This document shows positions 17,121-24,462 of a stretch of 36,850 nt of DNA, in pieces. How positions within the stretch are numbered: the stretch's first letter is position 1; every line of letters starts with the position of its first letter. The position numbers and the translations under genes are program-made. A model generated the notes under the pieces. That model was not told where the DNA came from and ran no database searches. It saw nothing but the letters and a program-made list of their open reading frames with translations. The stretch lies in NCBI GenBank assembly GCA_016209595.1, contig JACQVV010000042.1, positions 1 through 36,850 of the forward strand. The letters run 5' to 3'. The stretch comes from Planctomycetota bacterium. GTDB taxonomy: Bacteria > Planctomycetota > JACQVV01.

Positions 17121-18686
17121 CTAGCGCACCGGAAGCGTCTTCACCTCTTCGGTCAAGAGGAGCCGGTCCCCGGCGGAGACGCCCTTCTCGGCGAGGTAGC
17201 CCCCGCGGACCTCCAGCACGTATCGGATGAACTCGTCGGGGACGGTCGAGGGGAGTTTCGAGTCTGCGGTGCCCGGCTCGGGCGCTGCCAGCGTCTCCAC
17301 CTGGAGGATCCGCCCCTCGTCGTCGAGGAAGGCGACGTCCACCGCGAAGAACGTGTTCTTCGTCCAGAACTTCATCCGGTCCGGACGAGGGTACACGAAG
17401 AGGATCCCGGAGCCGTCCGAGAGGCCGGGGAGGAACATGGCTCCGGTCGCGCGTGAACGCGGGGTCGCCGCGAGACCGAGCGTGAGATGGACCGGACGCT
17501 CGCCGCTCGCCCGCTCGAGGCGGAGTTCCGCGAACCGGGTCGGCCACTCGAAGATCGTTTGGGTCGCGCGCTCGATCAACATCCAGGCGTGCGCCTTGAC
17601 GCGCTGGATGTTGGATACGAGAAGCACGGTGAGCGCCCCCAGAACGTCGGCGACGTCGGGACGGTCCTCGAGAGCGCGGAGCACGGCCATCTGCTCCTCC
17701 TCGCTGTCCACCGAGAACTGGAGCACGCCGAGCAGGCGGCCGAGTCCCGCGGCCCCCGGCACGTCGGCGAGCTCGGCCGTGATCCGTAAGCGCCGGGCGA
17801 AGTCGGCCTCCGTCTTCACCTCCGCCGCGAGCGCCGCGTCCACGAGAGCGAGGTAGCGATCGAGGTCGGCCGCGTCCCCGGACACCCGCGAGATCGCCCG
17901 GGCGAGGAGCCGCGCCTCGTCCGGACCTGCCTCGGGGCCGGCGCGAGCGCGGAGCGCGGAGAGCGCGTCCGGCCCTCCGATCTCCGAGAGGGCCTGGATC
18001 GCCTCGAACCTCACGGCCTCGGTCTTGTCCGCGGCGAGCCCCGCGCGGACCGCCTCCAGAAAACTCGAGTCGCCCGACCGCCCCATCGCCCAGAGGGCCG
18101 CGATCCAGTCGGCCTCCTTCTCGCTCTTTGCAAGGACGAGGAGCGTCTCGCGCGCGGCCGGGTGGCCCGGCTTGATCACGAGGAGCGCCAGCGCCGCCCG
18201 GTAGGAGATCTCGGACGATTTCGCGAGGAGTTCCTCCAGGGGCCGGGTCGCCTCCGCCGCGCGGAGCGAGCCGAGCGCGTTGACGTAGGCCGCCCCGCCC
18301 TCCGGATTCTCGGCGAGCCGGGCGAGGAGGAGCGGCACCGCTTCCTTCGCCGCGAGCCGCGCGAGCGCCCGGCAGGCAAGCTCGTCCATCTCCCGCCGCT
18401 CCAGGAGCTGGAGCAGGGCAGGGGTAGCCTTCGCGTCGCGGGTCCGCAGGAGGACCCAGATCGCCCGCTTCTTCTCCTCGGCCCCTCCCTCGGAGAGGAC
18501 CCGGACGAGATGGGGCGTCGCCGCCTCCCCCGCCATCGCGAGGCGGTTCGCGTAGACGAGACCGAGAGACTGGCTGGAGAGCCGCTCGGTCCAGAGCGCG
18601 AGCTCGTCCTCCTGTGCCCGCGCCGTCCCCGCGGCGAGCGAGGCAAGGAGCGCGGCACTCGCGGCGATCGACCCGGTCGTCTTCAT
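17121..18686 (-). CDS. Secreted HEAT-repeat protein with C-terminal DUF192 domain
   Basis: A 521-residue protein from the ATG at 18686. Signal peptide MKTTGSIAASAALLASLAAGTARAQ, which is why this start is preferred over a frame-internal ATG 17 codons upstream. Residues about 25-300 are HEAT-like helical repeats ('ATPHLVRVLSEGGAEEKKRA', 'AKATPALLQLLERREMDELA', 'AVRFEAIQALSEIGGPDAL'). A linker follows. Residues about 400-520 form a DUF192 domain: LTLGLAATPRSRATGAMF, GILFVYPRPDRMKFWTKNTF, DVAFLDDEGRILQVETL, YVLEVRGGYLAEKGVSAGDRL. DUF192 is usually a stand-alone exported domain of about 130 residues with unknown biochemical role, so the fusion to a HEAT array is notable. The gene is convergent with the beta-propeller gene. 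Confidence 0.85.
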   Translation of the reverse strand: MKTTGSIAASAALLASLAAGTARAQEDELALWTERLSSQSLGLVYANRLAMAGEAATPHLVRVLSEGGAEEKKRAIWVLLRTRDAKATPALLQLLERREMDELACRALARLAAKEAVPLLLARLAENPEGGAAYVNALGSLRAAEATRPLEELLAKSSEISYRAALALLVIKPGHPAARETLLVLAKSEKEADWIAALWAMGRSGDSSFLEAVRAGLAADKTEAVRFEAIQALSEIGGPDALSALRARAGPEAGPDEARLLARAISRVSGDAADLDRYLALVDAALAAEVKTEADFARRLRITAELADVPGAAGLGRLLGVLQFSVDSEEEQMAVLRALEDRPDVADVLGALTVLLVSNIQRVKAHAWMLIERATQTIFEWPTRFAELRLERASGERPVHLTLGLAATPRSRATGAMFLPGLSDGSGILFVYPRPDRMKFWTKNTFFAVDVAFLDDEGRILQVETLAAPEPGTADSKLPSTVPDEFIRYVLEVRGGYLAEKGVSAGDRLLLTEEVKTLPVR

Positions 18687-18853
18687 CGACCCATTCTCGC
18701 CAAACCGGGCCGGGGCCGCCAGATGGGGACGAGCCATGCTACCGGTCGGCGCGGAGCCAGCCGTTGACGAAGCGTCAGGGGATTGGTCGCCAGGCTTTCT
18801 GGCTCCAGTCCCGCGAGAGGGGAGCGCGTCAGCGATCTCTTGGCGCCGGGGGC

Positions 18854-19105
18854 TTACTTGACCCAGTGGTCATCGTCCCAGACAGGATCGCGGACGTATG
18901 CCTGGGTTTCTTCGCTCTCGATCAGCATGTGCAGACTGACTTCCGCATCACGGTACTTGATCTCGTACGTCCACACGAGAGCCCAGAGCTCGTTCGGGGA
19001 CCATTTGACGAACGAAAGGACAGCCCCATCCTCCTTCCGTGGCCCGCATGACGAACACCAGACAGGCGAACTCCAACTATAGTTGGAAGACGTTCGGTCG
19101 GTCAA
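18854..19105 (-). CDS. Possible small ORF of uncertain start
   Basis: A minus-strand frame rich in Trp and acidic residues (ELWALVWTYEIKYRDAEVSL; VRDPVWDDDHWVK at the end) with composition unlike a random shadow. The only start to fill the frame is a TTG at 19105, which coincides with a -35-like TTGACC. If that promoter is real, translation must start later or the 5' end of the gene is lost. I recognise no family. It is divergent from a broken XRE regulator, with a 16-bp palindrome inside its first codons. It could be the remains of a regulator-controlled small gene or toxin. Confidence 0.35.
   Translation of the reverse strand: MTDRTSSNYSWSSPVWCSSCGPRKEDGAVLSFVKWSPNELWALVWTYEIKYRDAEVSLHMLIESEETQAYVRDPVWDDDHWVK
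19072..19087. promoter_or_regulatory. 16-bp perfect palindrome, candidate operator
   Basis: TCCAACTATAGTTGGA is perfectly self-complementary and lies 36 bases upstream of the XRE start at 19124. It contains TATAGT on both strands. The dyad with an ATA-rich centre resembles operators of XRE/C-protein regulators, which often bind ACT...AGT half-sites; this link is inference. Confidence 0.55.
19076..19105 (-). promoter_or_regulatory. Minus-strand promoter overlapping the palindrome
   Basis: On the minus strand TTGACC (19105-19100) is followed after 18 bases by TATAGT (19081-19076). The -10 falls inside the palindrome, so a bound regulator would block transcription leftwards. Confidence 0.4.
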
Positions 19106-19123
19106 GAAGTAGCGTCGCCATCG

Positions 19124-19351
19124 ATGCTCGGTGCGGCGATTCGGAGAGCGAGGAAGCGAGCGGGTTTGACCCAGGAGGAACTCGGCTTTCGCGCGGGTCT
19201 TGCCTGAAACTACATCAGCCTTCTGGAGCTCGACCGAAAGTCACCGACCGTGCAGACGCTGATGAGGATCTGCGAGGCGTTGAAGGTCCCCGCATCGAGG
19301 ATTCTCGCGGAGATCGAGAAGCAGATTCGCCTCAGCGACAAGGAGAAGTAG
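19124..19351 (+). pseudogene. XRE-family HTH regulator with in-frame stop
   Basis: Reading from ATG 19124 gives a 75-codon HTH_3-type regulator. MLGAAIRRARKRAGLTQEEL and GFRAGLA are followed by TGA at 19205-19207 (codon 28), then NYISLLELDRKSPTVQTLMR, ICEALKVPASRILAEIEKQI and a TAG at 19349-19351. Homologues usually have Arg or His at the stop position (as in 'GLxRxYISLLE'), so a single CGA-to-TGA change explains it. TGA is the normal stop of many other genes here, so recoding is unlikely. The helix-turn-helix itself is cut, so the product is probably inactive. It looks like a stand-alone regulator or controller protein. Confidence 0.75.
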
Positions 19352-19696
19352 GAAGCTCCGTCCGACGGCTCGTTCATCTCTTGCTCGACCAGGGATCCGC
19401 CAGCCGCAACTATTTGTCTTGCAGCACGATGTGACAAGCCCGTTTTCCCGCGCTCTTCAATGCCGAAAATTCCGCGGCTATCGATGCTGTTTTCCCGCGC
19501 TCTGCGATGCCGTTTTCCCGCATCAGGGCGGGCACGAACCAGGCGACGCGTCTTTCAAGGCGCCGCGAGTCGAAGCGTCACCGACCACGGCGTGCGCGGA
19601 ACGCCCGCGCCAGGTCGGGAAGACCCGGCACGGAGCCGCCGGGCCTGGACTATGATGGGAACGTCCGAGGGGCGAGAACTCTCCGGGAGGACCCCC
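19352..19696. other. Gene-poor stretch with dispersed repeats
   Basis: No gene is supported here. The stretch holds copies of a repeat starting CGTTTTCCCGCGCTCT (see 19441-19527). The frame of the next gene is open through part of it but lacks a start signal before the ribosome site GGGAGGA at 19685-19691. Confidence 0.6.
19441..19527. repeat. Degenerate dispersed repeat, copies 1 to 3
   Basis: A roughly 46-bp unit at 19441-19486 begins CGTTTTCCCGCGCTCT and ends CTATCGATG. A partial second unit follows at 19488-19512 and a third begins at 19511. The same unit, about 80% identical by eye, recurs at 21645-21689 on the other side of the gene between them. Confidence 0.7.
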
Positions 19697-21607
19697 GTGC
19701 GAGCGAGCCGCATCCTTCTTCTTGCGCTGCTCTCAGCGGGCGGAGCGGCGGCGGACGAGCGGCCCGTGCGGTACGTCGCCGGCGTGGGATTCCACGACGT
19801 GCTCGAGTGGGACGCCGCGACCTGGCCCCCGCGGGAAATCGAGATGTCCCAGGACCGTGACTGGATCGCGGCAAACCTGGCTCGCTGGTTCGCGCGAGCC
19901 CGCGCTCGGGGCGCGGACGTGATCGGACTCGAACCGTTCGACCGGGATGGCGTGACGTACATGAGCTCGGAAGCTCTGCGGCGAGCGGGCTTCCGGCTGC
20001 CGGCCGTCGGCGACCTGTTCGATCTCGCCTGCGCCGAGGCGAAGAGGCAGGATCTCGCGATCACGGCGGCGATCGAGGACCTGGCTCACATCGTCTACCG
20101 CTCGAAGGAGTTCGACCGGCGGATCCGGCCGAAGCTCCTGGGGCCGGAGGCCGTCGCGGCGGTCGTGGCGGATCTCGGCGGCTACGCGAAGCGCCACGAG
20201 ATCGAGATGTGGGTCGACGAGGAAGCGTACGGGGAGGAGTACCTCGAGGCGATCGCCCCCGTCGCGCGCGCGCAGGGCCTCGTGTACCTCCACTACTTCC
20301 ATGACCCCGCGGGACGCGCCGATCTGTGCCTCTCGGAGGATTATTCGACCTACCCCTTCGATCTGGCTCGCGACGAGGAGGAGCGCCGGAACTGGCGGCC
20401 CATCGCGTCCTGGGGCGGCAGCACGCTGGGGCTCGGCGCGATCGTTTTCGCCCACCAGGCGGTGCAGGGGAAGCCGGCGGGCCTGGCGACGAGCGGCAAC
20501 TGGGGGCTCGCTCCCGGCTGCGAGCGGAACGTGGCGCTTCTTCGCGCGGTCCAGTTCGCCCCGCACGTCTACTCCTTCATCCCGGGTTGGCTCGAGGAGA
20601 CCCCCGAGGCCAACGACGCCGACAGCGCCTACTGCCGCGACTTCGACTACGGAAAGGACCTCGCCCCGCTCGTCGAGCGATACGCCCGGCGCCCCTCCGA
20701 GACGAAGCCCGTCGCCAACCTGGTCCTCTGCCCTCCCCCGCCCGGCAAGGACTCGGAGGCGGCCGATCTCCACGACATCGCGCTCGCCTCGTCGATCGAC
20801 ATGATCGCGAACGCGATTCACGCGGCCGGGTACGACCTCGTCGCGACATTCGGCGCGCCCGGCGAGCGCCCTGCCGACCTGTACTACGTTTTCGCGACGG
20901 GGCGATGCGCGGAACTCGAGGTCGATGAGGACGTGCCCGAGGCGGTCGCCGCGCTCGTCGAGCGGGCGAGCCGGGTCGTGGTTCAGGCGGCGGGTGCGCC
21001 CGGGACCGGACCCGGGTGGAAGCGCGTCCTGGCTGCCCTGGGACTCCCTACCGCGGTCGAGGAGGACTCCTTCTCCTGGGACAAGCCTCGGCGCCACCCT
21101 CTCCCCGCGAGCGTCCTTTGCGCCTTCCCCGCCGGGGAGCGCGAGGTCCGCTATCGAGGCTTCCATCTCTACGCGACGGATGATCCGGAAGACTTGGGCC
21201 GCGTCCCGTGGTATCAGTCGCGTGCCGTGCTTCCCGGGAAACTCCGGGCGGCCGCGACCGTTCGGGTCGCGGCTCCCGATGGTTCGGCCCTTGTCACCGA
21301 GCGTTCCGGGAAGTGGTTCGTGAACGGGAACTCGATCCACCTCGAGTTCTCCTCCGTGCTGGCGAACCTGCTCGCGCCCGAACGTCCCGTGTTCGAGGCG
21401 CCGGCCCACGCCTACGTCGTGACGGGACCGGCGCGGAGCGCTGTCTTCGCGGCCGCCGCGACCGACGTGTCGCTCCGGCTCCCCTCGGGCTCGCGCATCG
21501 CCCAGTGGAACGAGCGCGGCCGGCCGGTCGACCCGCCCTCCGTGCGCCTGGAGGACGGACGCCTCCGCGGCCGTCTGGGGAGGTGGCACCTCGTCCTAGT
21601 CGATTGA
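19697..21607 (+). CDS. Secreted TIM-barrel-like protein of unknown function
   Basis: A 636-residue protein starting at GTG 19697, chosen because GGGAGGA (19685-19691) lies 5 bases upstream and a signal peptide (VRASRILLLALLSAGGAAA) begins there. The N-terminal two thirds reads like a glycoside-hydrolase-style (beta/alpha)8 barrel. There are alternating strands and helices with acidic or aromatic strand ends: GADVIGLEPFDRDG, EIEMWVDEEAYGEEYLEAI, GLVYLHYFHDP, CLSEDYSTYPFD. A Rossmann-like segment follows (VATFGAPGERPADLYYVF; ASRVVVQAAGA), recalling the beta-galactosidase trimerisation domain, then a beta-sandwich C-terminus. Possible catalytic acids (the EEAYGEE region) cannot be assigned with confidence. 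It stands alone between two copies of a dispersed repeat. An exported carbohydrate-active enzyme is the best guess. Confidence 0.65.
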   Translation: MRASRILLLALLSAGGAAADERPVRYVAGVGFHDVLEWDAATWPPREIEMSQDRDWIAANLARWFARARARGADVIGLEPFDRDGVTYMSSEALRRAGFRLPAVGDLFDLACAEAKRQDLAITAAIEDLAHIVYRSKEFDRRIRPKLLGPEAVAAVVADLGGYAKRHEIEMWVDEEAYGEEYLEAIAPVARAQGLVYLHYFHDPAGRADLCLSEDYSTYPFDLARDEEERRNWRPIASWGGSTLGLGAIVFAHQAVQGKPAGLATSGNWGLAPGCERNVALLRAVQFAPHVYSFIPGWLEETPEANDADSAYCRDFDYGKDLAPLVERYARRPSETKPVANLVLCPPPPGKDSEAADLHDIALASSIDMIANAIHAAGYDLVATFGAPGERPADLYYVFATGRCAELEVDEDVPEAVAALVERASRVVVQAAGAPGTGPGWKRVLAALGLPTAVEEDSFSWDKPRRHPLPASVLCAFPAGEREVRYRGFHLYATDDPEDLGRVPWYQSRAVLPGKLRAAATVRVAAPDGSALVTERSGKWFVNGNSIHLEFSSVLANLLAPERPVFEAPAHAYVVTGPARSAVFAAAATDVSLRLPSGSRIAQWNERGRPVDPPSVRLEDGRLRGRLGRWHLVLVD

Positions 21608-21644
21608 GGGCGCGCTGCACGATTCGCTCCGCATGCGACCGCGC

Positions 21645-21689
21645 CGTTCTCCCGCGCTCTCCGATGTCGAAGTTCCACGGTACTCGATG
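21645..21689. repeat. Degenerate dispersed repeat, downstream copy
   Basis: CGTTCTCCCGCGCTCT followed by a stretch ending TACTCGATG matches the unit at 19441-19486 with about one base in six changed. The two copies flank the gene at 19697-21607 in the same orientation. Confidence 0.65.
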
Positions 21690-21739
21690 GAACCGGCGAG
21701 AGTGCTTAGGATAGCGGCTTCTCTCCCTGGAGGGCCGCC

Positions 21740-21784
21740 GTGACGCGCGTGTTGCCTGGCTTCGCTCTCGATCTCGCCCGATGA
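21740..21784 (+). CDS. Possible 14-codon leader ORF before the sulfatase gene
   Basis: GTG 21740 with GGAGG 6 bases upstream opens MTRVLPGFALDLAR and stops at TGA 21782-21784, overlapping the ATG at 21781 (ATGA). The sulfatase ATG itself has no good ribosome site, so coupling to this mini-ORF is plausible. Evidence is only signal and arrangement. Confidence 0.3.
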   Translation: MTRVLPGFALDLAR

Positions 21785-23943
21785 CCGCCGCGCCAGGACC
21801 GACGGGCGGGCCGGCGCCGAGGATCTTTCGCACCGTCGCCCTCTCGCTTGCGACCCTTCACGTCCTTTTCTGGCTCGCGTCCGTCGTCAGTTTCGTCGTC
21901 TTCCAGGGCTCCCAGGAGAACGAGTTCTCCGATCTCGCGCGAAGCGACTACATCGGGTTCCTGGCGCTCCTGGAGCTCAAGATGCTCGCGGGCTACCTCC
22001 TGGTGGCCGCGCTCCACGCGGTCGCGGTGCATCCTCCCATCGCGATCCTCGCCCGCCGGCGGGGCTGGGGAAGGTGGCGGATCGCGCTCGCGTCCGTCCT
22101 CCTCTCGGTCGCGGCGACGGTGGCAGTTGCGCTCGGCGTCGCGACGATCAAGCCCTACCTGCTCGCGGGCCCGTTCGCGAAGTTCTGGTGGAAGATCTAC
22201 GGCGGGACCCCGGAGTTCCTCCGCGGCGTGGTCTGGACGCCGGCCTTCTTCTGGATCCTCCTGGGCCTCTATGCGCTGTTTCTCGCCCGGTACTACGCGC
22301 CTCGTGCCTGGGCGTGGAGCGGGCGGCACCCGCGCCTGGCCAGGGCCGCCGTCGTGGGAGGCTTCCCGCTCGTCCTGGGCGCGCTCCTTCTCTCGGCTCT
22401 TCCAGCGCGAGCCCGGCCGAAGCACCCCCAGCCCGAGGAGAAGCGCTGGAACGTGCTCGTCCTGGCCGCCGACTCGCTTCGCGGCGACCGGATCGGCGCG
22501 AACGGCTACTCGCGGCCGACCTCCCCCACGATCGACCGCGTCGCTGCCGAGGGAGCGACCTTTCGTCTCTGCCTCACGCCGATCGCCTCGACGCTGGAGG
22601 GCTGGCTCTCGCTTCTCACCGGCCAGTACCCGATGCACCACGGGATGCGGCACATGTTCCCCTCGCGCGAGGAAGCGGACCACGCCGCGGCGAACCCCGT
22701 CCTTCTCACGAGGATCCTCCGCGAGCAGGGCTACCGGACGGCGGTCGTCTCCGACTGGGCGGGGAACAACTTCCGGCTGGTGGACTACGGCTTCGAGGAC
22801 GTCCGGGTCCGCCACGTGCAGAACTTCAAGGTCTTCCTCACCGAGGCGGTGATGCTCTGCCACCCGTTCCTCTCCATCTACTACCAGAACGAGACCGGGC
22901 AGGCGATCTTCCCCGAGCTCGAGATCCTCTCCACGAACCGCACGCCGGACCAGGTGACGCGCCAGCTCAAGGACTCGATCGACGCCGCCGCCGAGGACGG
23001 CCGCCCGTTCTTCCTGGTCGGCTTCTACTCGACCACGCATCTTCCCTACTCGGCGAAGTACCCCTACTACGAGCTCTTCTCCGACCCCAACTACCGGGGT
23101 CCGAACCGGAGCCAGCTCGAGTTCGACATCGACGAGTTCATCACCGGCGGATTCGCGAAGGACCTTCCGCCCCACGAGATCCAGCACATCGGCGACCTCT
23201 ACGACGGGACGGTGCGGCAATTCGACGACGCGGTGGCCGAGGTGCTTGAACACCTCCAGGAGCGGGGGCTCGCGAAGAACACGATCGTGGTCATCACCTC
23301 AGACCACGGCGACGACCTCTACGAGCCCGGGACGACGCTCGGCCACGGGATCAGCTTCAACGGCGGCGATCAGACGAACCACATCCCGCTCGTGATCTCG
23401 GCCCCCGGCGGGCCGTTCCGCGGCGTTCGGGTCGACCGCCTCGTCCGCGCGATCGACCTCGCCCCGACGCTTCTGGAACTCCTCGGACTCCCCGTCCCCG
23501 CCCCGATGGACGGTGTGAGCTTGGTTCCCTTCATCGAGGACCCGGCGGGAGCCGACCTCGGGCTCGTCTTCTACGGCGAGACCTCGTACCTCTTCTTCCG
23601 CCACGAGATTCCGGGCGAGAAGCGGCTCTCCTGGAAGACGCTCGACAAGACGACCTTCGTCGACCCGAGCTTCGACCACAACATCGTGCTCCATCCGGAT
23701 GCCAGGGAACTCATGCTCGCGACGAAAGAGCTCTCGATCCGCACCGCCGAGTGGAAGCTCGTCCACGCCCGAGGGGAGGAACACGACATCGACCGCCTCT
23801 ACCACCTCCCCGACGACCCGCACTGCGAGCAAGACCTCGCCGCCGAGCGCCCGGAGGTCCTCGCGTGGATGAAGGAATGGCTCCTGCGCTGGGCGAAGGA
23901 CGAAGGGGAGACGCGCGCCGACGGGAGCGTCGCGAAGCGATAG
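21781..23943 (+). CDS. Membrane-anchored sulfatase-fold hydrolase/transferase (LTA-synthase-like)
   Basis: A 720-residue alkaline-phosphatase-superfamily enzyme. Five hydrophobic segments lie in residues 1-207 (about 20-42, 62-84, 100-120, 152-170, 190-207), and the catalytic domain is about 222-690, probably outside the membrane. Metal-site motifs: LAADSLRGDR (Asp231), SDHGDD (507-512) and GHG (521-523). The nucleophile region reads TPIASTLEGWLSLLTGQYP (266-284). There is no C-x-P-x-R sulfatase signature; a Ser/Thr stands there, as in lipoteichoic-acid synthases and phosphoethanolamine transferases. So a phosphotransfer or phosphodiesterase role on envelope glycans or lipids is more likely than sulfate removal. 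The 5' start is ATG 21781, overlapping the stop of a possible 14-codon leader ORF. No sulfatase-maturase gene is near. Confidence 0.8.
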   Translation: MTAAPGPTGGPAPRIFRTVALSLATLHVLFWLASVVSFVVFQGSQENEFSDLARSDYIGFLALLELKMLAGYLLVAALHAVAVHPPIAILARRRGWGRWRIALASVLLSVAATVAVALGVATIKPYLLAGPFAKFWWKIYGGTPEFLRGVVWTPAFFWILLGLYALFLARYYAPRAWAWSGRHPRLARAAVVGGFPLVLGALLLSALPARARPKHPQPEEKRWNVLVLAADSLRGDRIGANGYSRPTSPTIDRVAAEGATFRLCLTPIASTLEGWLSLLTGQYPMHHGMRHMFPSREEADHAAANPVLLTRILREQGYRTAVVSDWAGNNFRLVDYGFEDVRVRHVQNFKVFLTEAVMLCHPFLSIYYQNETGQAIFPELEILSTNRTPDQVTRQLKDSIDAAAEDGRPFFLVGFYSTTHLPYSAKYPYYELFSDPNYRGPNRSQLEFDIDEFITGGFAKDLPPHEIQHIGDLYDGTVRQFDDAVAEVLEHLQERGLAKNTIVVITSDHGDDLYEPGTTLGHGISFNGGDQTNHIPLVISAPGGPFRGVRVDRLVRAIDLAPTLLELLGLPVPAPMDGVSLVPFIEDPAGADLGLVFYGETSYLFFRHEIPGEKRLSWKTLDKTTFVDPSFDHNIVLHPDARELMLATKELSIRTAEWKLVHARGEEHDIDRLYHLPDDPHCEQDLAAERPEVLAWMKEWLLRWAKDEGETRADGSVAKR

Positions 23944-24041
23944 ACTACGAGAGCCTCGCCCCATCTCGCGGGCTTTTCTAGATCCAGGAGGCGTGCGCGC
24001 GGGCCAACAAGACGGCCCCCATCGTCGAGTCAGCTCCGCGA

Positions 24042-24300
24042 CTACTCTTCCTCCTCGTCCCCGCCAACCCTTCGCGGAATGCACAAGCTACGCCAGAGCT
24101 CGGCCGTGCCGTTGTTGGAGCTCGTGAGCGCGAGCCGGCCGTCCGGCGAGAACGCAACGAACCGCACCCAGTCGGTATGGCGCCCCAGAGTAGAGACCGC
24201 CATCCAGGTCGTAGTCTCCCAGAGTTTCGCGGTCCCGTCGGCGCAGCCGGTGAGTAGGAACTGACCGTCTGCCGAGAATGCCGCGGGTCTTGCGGCCCGG
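24042..24300 (-). pseudogene. C-terminal remnant of a WD40-repeat gene
   Basis: The minus-strand frame contains two WD40 blades: AAFSADGQFLLTGCADGTAK + LWETTTW, and RFVAFSPDGRLALTSSNNGT + AELW. It ends in GGDEEEE and a stop. Upstream of about 24300 the frame loses all WD40 likeness and no plausible beginning exists, so the rest of what was probably a long propeller, often fused to a kinase, is missing. It abuts the start of the helicase-kinase operon, so the break may mark an insertion or deletion junction. Confidence 0.65.
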
Positions 24301-24372
24301 GGAGTACCTCGATGGGGTGGGCCTTTCCACAGACTTTCCCTGCCCACGGGCTCCCCTCGTGCGTCAAGGAGC

Positions 24373-24401
24373 TTGACAGGACCCGCGTTCGCCCTGAACC
24401 T
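24373..24401 (+). promoter_or_regulatory. Candidate promoter of the helicase-NERD-RecQ operon
   Basis: TTGACA at 24373-24378 is a perfect -35 element, but the hexamer 17 bases on (GAACCT) is a poor -10. GTGCTC-ACGG-GAGCAC (24425-24440), a 6-bp dyad, lies between it and the ATG at 24463 and could be an operator or a leader hairpin. Weak evidence. Confidence 0.3.
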
Positions 24402-24462
24402 GGGGCAATCGTGGGGACCTGGTTGTGCTCACGGGAGCACCAGCAGAGATCTGGCCATCATC

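Noticed and set aside
19205..19207. TGA read as an amino acid in the XRE gene
   Set aside because: TGA is the terminating codon of many intact genes here (for example ftcD, the NERD gene and hicA), so a nonsense mutation is simpler.
24373..24462. TTG 24373 as start of the helicase-kinase
   Set aside because: The TTG is part of TTGACA, a -35-like element, and the added 30 residues show no conservation-like features; ATG 24463 starts directly before the zinc ribbon.
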